DNA of 5,125 nt from Candidatus Moraniibacteriota bacterium (GTDB taxonomy: Bacteria > Patescibacteriota > Minisyncoccia > JAHIHE01 > JAGLIN01), in the NCBI GenBank assembly GCA_030641185.1, contig DAOWHY010000001.1, positions 1 through 5,125 on the forward strand, written 5' to 3'. How positions within the stretch are numbered: position 1 is the stretch's first letter; each line of letters begins with the position of its first letter. Both the position numbers and the translations under genes were made by a program. Positions 1 through 3,785 of this stretch are shown piece after piece. Below the pieces are notes generated by a model, which saw only the letters and a list, made by a program, of their open reading frames with translations, searched no databases and was not told the origin of the DNA.

Positions 1-15
1 AGTTATCTATAAATA

Positions 16-150
16 ATGAAAAGAACATATCAGCCGAAAAAGAAAAAGAGGGCGCGAACACATGGATTTAAAGCTCGGATGCAAACTCCCGGCGGGAGGA
101 ATGTTTTGTCTGCGCGGAGAAAGAAAGGGAGGAAAAGTTTGACTGTCTAA
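16..150 (+). CDS. rpmH: 50S ribosomal protein L34
   Basis: This encodes L34, a small, very basic protein of the large ribosomal subunit that binds 23S rRNA. The reading frame gives 44 residues from ATG to TAA, the usual length of the family. The sequence begins MKRTYQPKKKKRARTHGF and continues with the conserved core around residues 19-36 (KARMQTPGGRNVLSARR), ending in a Lys/Arg-rich tail. These match the L34 signature along its whole length, so the call does not depend on context. The neighbour downstream is rnpA, the classic partner of rpmH in bacteria, although here the two are separated by 168 bases holding a palindromic repeat. Only 15 bases lie upstream, so promoter and dnaA context cannot be judged. 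No Shine-Dalgarno sequence is visible in those 15 AT-rich bases. Confidence 0.97.
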   Translation: MKRTYQPKKKKRARTHGFKARMQTPGGRNVLSARRKKGRKSLTV

Positions 151-179
151 GTATGATTTGGGGTTTTTGGATTAGGAAA

Positions 180-301
180 TGTCATTGCGAGGAAGTCGCA
201 ACGACCGAAGCAATCCCGTAACTACGCGCGGAGAGCTTAGTCACGGGATTGCTTCGTCGCCATTTCATTCACTGCGTTCATTCAGGCTTCTCGCAATGAC
301 A
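180..301. repeat. 122-bp palindromic repeat element with 12-bp terminal inverted repeats
   Basis: The ends are perfect 12-bp inverted repeats: tgtcattgcgag at 180-191 and ctcgcaatgaca at 290-301. Inside lies a second stem: cgaagcaatcccgt (206-219) pairs perfectly with acgggattgcttcg (243-256). After one mismatch (A220/C242), ACTA (221-224) pairs with TAGT (238-241), leaving a 13-base loop. The spacers between outer and inner stems are unequal, 14 bases on the left and 33 on the right. The right spacer holds two copies of ttcattca 13 bases apart. No coding potential and no obvious target-site duplication are seen. The wording of the arms (gtcattgcgag, gaagcaatc) resembles a family of dispersed palindromic, MITE-like repeats that I recall from several bacterial phyla; this is memory, not a search. 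It lies between rpmH and rnpA and would form a strong hairpin in their shared transcript. It is not followed by a T tract, so it is not a standard terminator. Confidence 0.88.
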
Positions 302-318
302 GTGAATAATTTAAAACC

Positions 319-660
319 ATGCTTAAAAAAGAACTTAGAATAAGAAAGCAGAAGGATTTTGATAGAATATTCGACAAGGGAGCGTATTTTTCTGAAAAGT
401 TTCTAGTATTAAAAGTAGTCGAAAATGATTTAGAAGCATCCAGGTTTGGCTTTATTGTCAGTAATAAAATTTCTAAAAAAGCAGTAGAGCGAAATAGAAT
501 AAAACGATTATTAAGAGAAACGGTCAGATTGAAGCAGAATAAAATAAAATTGGGATTTGACGCGGTTTTTATTTTTAGAGGCAAAGAGGTTAAAAAAAGT
601 TTTAAAGATGTTGACGCAATTGTGGAAAAACTGTTGAAAAGGTCTGGATTAGCGTTGTAA
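319..660 (+). CDS. rnpA: Ribonuclease P protein component
   Basis: This is the protein subunit of RNase P, which binds the catalytic RNA and the 5' leader of precursor tRNA during tRNA 5' maturation in the cytoplasm. The product has 113 residues, normal for the family. The hallmark is the RNR motif: residues 50-67 read KISKKAVERNRIKRLLRE, with R58-N59-R60 in the basic helix that contacts the RNA. The preceding strand FGFIVSNK (43-50) and the later strand around residues 80-88 (FDAVFIFRG) fit the alpha-beta fold. The N-terminus (LRIRKQKDFDRIFDKG) also matches the family and supports the ATG at 319. No Shine-Dalgarno precedes it. The gene lies downstream of rpmH, its usual partner, and 18 bases after the palindromic element, so its translation or mRNA stability could be affected by that hairpin. 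The gene for the RNase P RNA is not in the window. Confidence 0.96.
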   Translation: MLKKELRIRKQKDFDRIFDKGAYFSEKFLVLKVVENDLEASRFGFIVSNKISKKAVERNRIKRLLRETVRLKQNKIKLGFDAVFIFRGKEVKKSFKDVDAIVEKLLKRSGLAL

Positions 661-666
661 TTTTTG

Positions 667-770
667 GTAATTCATAGTAATTCAATTGTAGTTTGTTAAC
701 AACAATTAATTACAAATAATTACTATAAGTTTCCATAAATTACTATTAATTACAACAAGTTACTATCAAT
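667..770. repeat. AT-rich gap with inverted repeat and 20-bp-period direct repeats
   Basis: The 156-base gap between rnpA and yidD contains no gene. TTACTAT occurs three times at exact 20-base spacing (720-726, 740-746, 760-766), and ttaattacaa occurs at 706-715 and 746-755, 40 bases apart. The reverse complement, ATAGTAA, lies on the other side at 674-680. A perfect 10-bp palindrome TTGTTAACAA (693-702) is at the centre, flanked by aattcaattg (679-688) and caattaatt (703-711), so 667-733 forms an imperfect inverted repeat. This looks like a degenerate short tandem repeat combined with a foldback. There is no GC-rich stem with a T run, so it is not a convincing intrinsic terminator, and I could not place a promoter with confidence in such AT-rich sequence. 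Bases 771-816 show nothing further that I recognise. Confidence 0.7.
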
Positions 771-816
771 CGCATTCTATAAAAAATATCACAATCTGGT
801 CGTTTAGACAAAAACT

Positions 817-1059
817 GTGCTAAAAATATTTATTCTAAAATCAATCAAACTCTACCAAAAAACCTTATCTTGCGATCATGGTTTCTTTTCTTTTTTAAAC
901 AAATCTTTTTTTTGGGGTTGCAGGTTTCATCCAACCTGCAGTGAATATTCATATAGAGCGATAGAAAAATATGGCATTAAGAAAGGCATTTTTCTCGGAA
1001 CAAAGCGGATTTTTAGATGCCACCCGTTTTCTAAAGGGGGTTTTGACTCATTAAAATAA
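817..1059 (+). CDS. yidD: Membrane protein insertion efficiency factor YidD
   Basis: YidD is a small membrane-associated protein that assists YidC-dependent insertion of membrane proteins. It acts at the inner face of the cytoplasmic membrane, probably through an amphipathic N-terminal segment. The 80-residue product carries both family hallmarks: GCRFHPTCSEYS (residues 34-45) and RCHPFSKGGFD (67-77). Cysteines are at 19, 35, 41 and 68. Residues 4-17 (IFILKSIKLYQKTL) correspond to the N-terminal helix. Between SCDHG and GCRF there is a stretch of about 10 extra residues relative to the E. coli protein as I recall it. The start is GTG at 817: an in-frame TAG at 805-807 closes the frame upstream, and no ATG exists near the conserved N-terminus. 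No Shine-Dalgarno is visible. yidC follows after 27 bases, so the two are almost certainly co-transcribed. Confidence 0.93.
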   Translation: MLKIFILKSIKLYQKTLSCDHGFFSFLNKSFFWGCRFHPTCSEYSYRAIEKYGIKKGIFLGTKRIFRCHPFSKGGFDSLK

Positions 1060-1086
1060 AATTTAATATCTCTAAAATTAAAACAA

Positions 1087-1890
1087 ATGAATTTTTTAGT
1101 ATCCTTCTATAACGAAATACTTTACTATCCTCTTTTTAATCTGATGGTGTTTTTTTATAATGTAATTCCGGGGCAGGATATCGGAGTAGCAATAATCGTA
1201 GTAACTTTATTGGTTAGATTCGCGCTATATCCGATGAATAGTAAATCTATCAAAAGCCAAAGAGCAATGCAGGCTATTCAGCCAGAAATGAAGGAAATTC
1301 AGAAAAAATATAAAGAAGATAAAGAGAAACAGGCGAAAGAGCTGATGGCATTATATCAAAGGCGCAAGGTAAATCCCTTTTCTGGTTGCCTTCCTTTGCT
1401 AGCTCAATTTCCCATTCTGATAGCTCTCTATCATGTTTTTATCAACGGTTTTAAAGATGAAAGTTTAGTAATCTTATATTCTTTTGTTAATAATCCCGGG
1501 CATTTAAATCCCATTTCATTCGGTATTATTAATTTGTCCGAAACGAATATCTATTTAGCTCTAATAGCGGCAAGTTTACAGTATTTTCAAACAAAAATGT
1601 TGATGGAGCGAAAGAAAAACAAAAAAAACAAAGAGAAAAATAAAGAGGAAAATGAGAACAAAGAAAAAACGCCAGAAGAAAAAACTCAGGATTTTGCTCA
1701 AGCAATGACTAAGCAAATGGTTTATATAATGCCTGTGATCACCTTTGTTTTCGCAATGAGTTTTCCTTCCGGACTGGCTCTTTATTGGGCGGTAACAACT
1801 TTATTTGCGATTGTCCAGCAATACATTATAATGAGAAAAACGAAGAAACAAGAAGAAGAACAAAAGCAAGAAGTGGAGGTTGTGGGATAA
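1087..1890 (+). CDS. yidC: Membrane protein insertase YidC/Oxa1 family
   Basis: YidC inserts and folds membrane proteins, alone or with the Sec translocon, in the cytoplasmic membrane. The 267-residue product is the short form of the family with a five-helix core and no large extracytoplasmic domain. Hydrophobic segments are at about 9-28, 33-49, 103-119, 154-168, 211-224 and 228-247. The conserved arginine of the hydrophilic groove is R44 (VTLLVRFALYP). The cytoplasmic C1 hairpin is at 50-98, the signature NPFSGCLPLLAQFPILIALY at 96-115, and FPSGLALYW at 226-234. The cytoplasmic loop before the last helix pair (about 174-210) carries a Lys/Glu/Asn-rich low-complexity stretch, and the C-terminal tail is also charged, which could favour ribosome contact (inference). 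There is no lipobox cysteine like that of Gram-positive SpoIIIJ. It lies between yidD and jag, the standard order. Confidence 0.96.
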   Translation: MNFLVSFYNEILYYPLFNLMVFFYNVIPGQDIGVAIIVVTLLVRFALYPMNSKSIKSQRAMQAIQPEMKEIQKKYKEDKEKQAKELMALYQRRKVNPFSGCLPLLAQFPILIALYHVFINGFKDESLVILYSFVNNPGHLNPISFGIINLSETNIYLALIAASLQYFQTKMLMERKKNKKNKEKNKEENENKEKTPEEKTQDFAQAMTKQMVYIMPVITFVFAMSFPSGLALYWAVTTLFAIVQQYIIMRKTKKQEEEQKQEVEVVG

Positions 1891-1899
1891 TATCTGGTT

Positions 1900-2016
1900 A
1901 TTAGTAACAAGGTTGTTGGCAGTAGGAAAAGCCGCAAGTCGCAGGTCTTAAGATTTTTTATGATCTAGAACTGAGGACTTATCTTATTGTTAATAACTTT
2001 GTTACCAGTGACTAAT
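1900..2016. repeat. Long imperfect hairpin in the yidC-jag gap
   Basis: The 143-base gap between yidC and jag is mostly one foldback. The outer stem pairs gtaacaaggttgtt (1904-1917) with aataactttgttac (1992-2005); the only two differences become G-U pairs in the plus-strand RNA. ATTA (1900-1903) and TAAT (2013-2016) extend it beyond a bulge. The inner stem pairs AAGTC (1936-1940) with GACTT (1976-1980), CAG (1942-1944) with CTG (1971-1973), TCT (1946-1948) with AGA (1967-1969) and AGAT (1951-1954) with ATCT (1963-1966), around a T-rich loop. The G-U wobble in the outer stem means the RNA folds better than the DNA palindrome suggests. It could be a decayed mobile repeat or an RNA element upstream of jag. 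I recognise no known riboswitch or leader. Confidence 0.6.
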
Positions 2017-2033
2017 TTTTAAGATATACAATC

Positions 2034-2537
2034 ATGAGTGAAGAGAACAATGAGCTTATAAAAGAAACAGTCGTTGAGCTGTTAGGTATTATGGGCCTGG
2101 AGGCAAACATAGAAGAGGAGAGAATTGAAGATGTCGGAGGAGGGCAAGAGGTTTACACTATTAACTTGATGACGGAAGATCCAAATCTTTTGATTGGACA
2201 ATATGGATCAAATTTGCAGTCTCTTCAGCATTTGACTGGTATTATAATCAGAAGAAAATTATTGGAAAAAAGCGGCGATGAAAATGGAAATAACGAAATA
2301 AGATTTAATATTGATGTTAATGACTATAAAAAGCAGAAGAGAGAATCAATAGTTAAACTTGCTGATACAATTGCGAACCAAGTTGTCTATAATAAAAACT
2401 CTGTTGTTTTAAGGCCAATGTCTGCTTATGAAAGAAAGATGGTTCATCTGGAAATATCTTTACGGGACAATTTAACCACGGAAAGCGTGGGGGATGATTT
2501 GATGAGGAGGGTGATTATTAAGTATGTGGAAGAGTAA
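2034..2537 (+). CDS. jag: Jag/KhpB-like RNA-binding protein (KH and R3H domains)
   Basis: Jag (SpoIIIJ-associated, also called KhpB) is a cytoplasmic single-strand RNA-binding protein. In Gram-positive bacteria it affects cell elongation and division and partners with KhpA. The 167-residue product has a KH domain at about 35-95, with the GxxG loop as LIGQYGSNLQSLQHL (residues 53-67, GQYG at 55-58), and a C-terminal R3H domain at about 100-165. The R3H signature is R134-KMV-H138 within YERKMVHLEI, followed by the conserved ES-G-D region (150-155) and a final RRVIIKY. The N-terminal Jag_N domain of longer homologues is absent; only about 30 residues of helix precede the KH domain. The ATG at 2034 is placed just before that helix. 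No Shine-Dalgarno is visible. Its place directly after yidC is typical and strengthens the call. Confidence 0.93.
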   Translation: MSEENNELIKETVVELLGIMGLEANIEEERIEDVGGGQEVYTINLMTEDPNLLIGQYGSNLQSLQHLTGIIIRRKLLEKSGDENGNNEIRFNIDVNDYKKQKRESIVKLADTIANQVVYNKNSVVLRPMSAYERKMVHLEISLRDNLTTESVGDDLMRRVIIKYVEE

Positions 2538-2541
2538 ATAA

Positions 2542-2607
2542 ATGGAAACTTGTAGAAATCCATTGAAACCAATTGTCGTTACAAAAGACAAGATAATAAA
2601 TCTATGA
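2542..2607 (+). CDS. Possible 21-codon micro-ORF coupling jag to the radical SAM gene
   Basis: An ATG four bases after the jag stop opens a frame of 21 codons (beginning METCRNPLK, ending KDKIINL). Its TGA stop overlaps the next gene's start as ATGA (2604-2607), the arrangement usual for translational coupling. It fills the 66-base gap almost exactly. Against it: there is no Shine-Dalgarno, the peptide matches nothing I recognise, and a frame this short can easily be open by chance. AATGGA (2541-2546) and TCCATT (2559-2564) could form a small hairpin around its start. I list it because of its position, not because I believe it is established. Confidence 0.2.
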   Translation: METCRNPLKPIVVTKDKIINL

Positions 2608-3689
2608 ACTTTTTCAATCCAACGAAAAAAGCGGAAATTATTAGGGAGAGATTAGTGAAAGACGGGAAGTATTTGATTTCCAAAATGGAAGGAAGTAAAC
2701 AAGAGGGCGGAACAAGGAAAGTGCTTGATGCATATTTTCGATATAAAGATTATATGGATAGTGAAGAATGGTTTCACTCTTCAGAAAAAGAAATTTGGTC
2801 GCCAAAATTTTTGGGACTCGTTGAAAATTTTTGGTCAAAACCGATTCAGGAAGTTAAAAAATTAGAATTTCAAAACCCATCTTATTCTGCTGGTTTTAGG
2901 TTAAGAGACGATCCGAGAAGGTTTAGTAAAGTATTTACCGTTCAGTTGGCGGGTTGTGATTATGATTGCAATTATTGTTATGTGCCGAAAGAGTTAAATA
3001 CCGCTAATCCTAAATTAGGAAAATATTTTTCCGCTGAAGAAATAATTAATCATTTCTTATTAGCCAAAGAAAATTCAAAGGAGCTGATGAATGTTATCAG
3101 AATAAGCGGAGGAAATCCGACGATCGTTCCGGAAATAATCGTAGATATTTATAAAGAAATAACAAATCACCAGCTTGATGTTTATCTCTGGATTGATTCA
3201 AATTTATCTACGCCGAAATATCTGGAAAATTTGGGAGACGAAATCAAAAATATCTTAAAGCAAAAAAATGTCGGTGTGGCTGGGTGTTTTAAGGGGATAA
3301 GTGAAAATGATTTTGCAATTATTACCGGCGCCGCGCCGGAATATTATGAAGAGCAATTTAAGACGGCAAAGTGGTTTCTGAATTGCGGAACTGATTTTTA
3401 TGTTTATTTGCCGGCTTTGGTTTATGGAAATAATATTGAAGAAAAGTTAAAAACATTTATTGAGCGCTTGAGAGCGTTGAATAAGAACTTGCCGTTACGG
3501 GTTGAAGTTTTGGAAATTATAGATTTTCCTTGGGCAAAACTAAACATGGACAGAGCGGAAAAATTAGGTCGGGCTTTGCCAAAAACAGATCAAAGAATTA
3601 TATTTGATCTTTGGCACAATAAACTTTTGCCGCAATTTTATAGTCAGGAAGAATTAGATAAATATTGCTGTCAGGTGTCATTAGAATAA
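2604..3689 (+). CDS. Radical SAM domain protein of unknown function
   Basis: Radical SAM enzymes use a [4Fe-4S] cluster to cleave S-adenosylmethionine and start radical chemistry. The cluster motif CxxxCxxC is clear as GCDYDCNYCYVP, with C118, C122 and C125 and the usual aromatic before the last cysteine (Y124). RISGGNPTI (166-174) is in the position of the SAM-binding GGE motif, but with Asn171 instead of Glu. The barrel appears to span about 108-310, with later strands near 191-199 (LDVYLWIDS), 223-229 (VGVAGCF) and 296-307 (LPLRVEVLEIID). About 107 residues precede the cluster and resemble no domain I know. The short C-terminus contains C355-C356. Layout and motif wording are closest to activase-like (PflA-related) radical SAM proteins, but no substrate can be named. 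The cytoplasmic product has 361 residues and starts at ATG 2604; an in-frame TAG at 2553-2555 limits extension. It follows jag by 66 bases and may share its transcript. Confidence 0.88.
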   Translation: MNFFNPTKKAEIIRERLVKDGKYLISKMEGSKQEGGTRKVLDAYFRYKDYMDSEEWFHSSEKEIWSPKFLGLVENFWSKPIQEVKKLEFQNPSYSAGFRLRDDPRRFSKVFTVQLAGCDYDCNYCYVPKELNTANPKLGKYFSAEEIINHFLLAKENSKELMNVIRISGGNPTIVPEIIVDIYKEITNHQLDVYLWIDSNLSTPKYLENLGDEIKNILKQKNVGVAGCFKGISENDFAIITGAAPEYYEEQFKTAKWFLNCGTDFYVYLPALVYGNNIEEKLKTFIERLRALNKNLPLRVEVLEIIDFPWAKLNMDRAEKLGRALPKTDQRIIFDLWHNKLLPQFYSQEELDKYCCQVSLE

Positions 3690-3725
3690 ATTTCTGTTAA
3701 GGAATTTCATTTACGCCCTAAAGAG

Positions 3726-3759
3726 TGAACTCCAAATCTGGAGTTCAGGTTTCAACCTG
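3726..3759. repeat. Two abutting inverted repeats before the flippase gene
   Basis: In the 96-base gap, tgaactcca (3726-3734) and tggagttca (3739-3747) form a perfect 9-bp stem with a 4-base loop. Sharing two bases with it, caggtt (3746-3751) and aacctg (3754-3759) form a second 6-bp palindrome with a 2-base centre. In RNA the two hairpins would lie end to end. No T run follows, so a classical rho-independent terminator is not supported. The remainder of the gap, 3690-3725 and 3760-3785, shows no gene. Confidence 0.65.
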
Positions 3760-3770
3760 TAAGAATGTAT

Positions 3771-3779
3771 TGTTATATC
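3771..3779 (+). promoter_or_regulatory. Possible extended -10 element placing transcription at the flippase ATG
   Basis: TGTTATATC fits an extended -10 (TGn followed by a TATAAT-like hexamer matching at four of six positions). The hexamer at 3774-3779 is exactly 12 to 7 bases before the ATG at 3786, so a transcript starting seven bases downstream would be leaderless. A weak -35 candidate TTCAAC (3751-3756) is 17 bases upstream but matches only three of six positions. AT-rich gaps often give such matches by chance. Confidence 0.22.
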
Positions 3780-3785
3780 TAATTT

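Noticed and set aside
180..301. Intrinsic terminator between rpmH and rnpA
   Set aside because: The stem is much longer than a terminator stem, the loop structure is interrupted, and no run of T follows the right arm.
282..584. 100-codon open frame on the minus strand
   Set aside because: It is antisense to rnpA, whose protein matches its family throughout; the antisense product has no recognisable domain and overlaps the palindromic element.
700..778. CRISPR-like array because of the 20-base spacing
   Set aside because: The repeated core is only 7-10 bases, the units are degenerate and run together without unique spacers, and no cas gene is present.
2563..2597. Promoter for the radical SAM gene using GATAAT at 2592-2597
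   Set aside because: The -10-like hexamer is well placed, but candidate -35 sequences (TTGTCG, TTGAAA) have spacings of 13 and 23 bases, outside the usual range.
2641..2838. 65-codon minus-strand frame inside the radical SAM gene
   Set aside because: It is fully contained in a longer gene with clear motifs, and the product looks like nothing known.
3282..3677. SPASM or twitch auxiliary-cluster domain in the radical SAM protein
   Set aside because: The four extra cysteines lack the characteristic CxxCxxxxxC or related spacing, and the region after the barrel is only about 50 residues.
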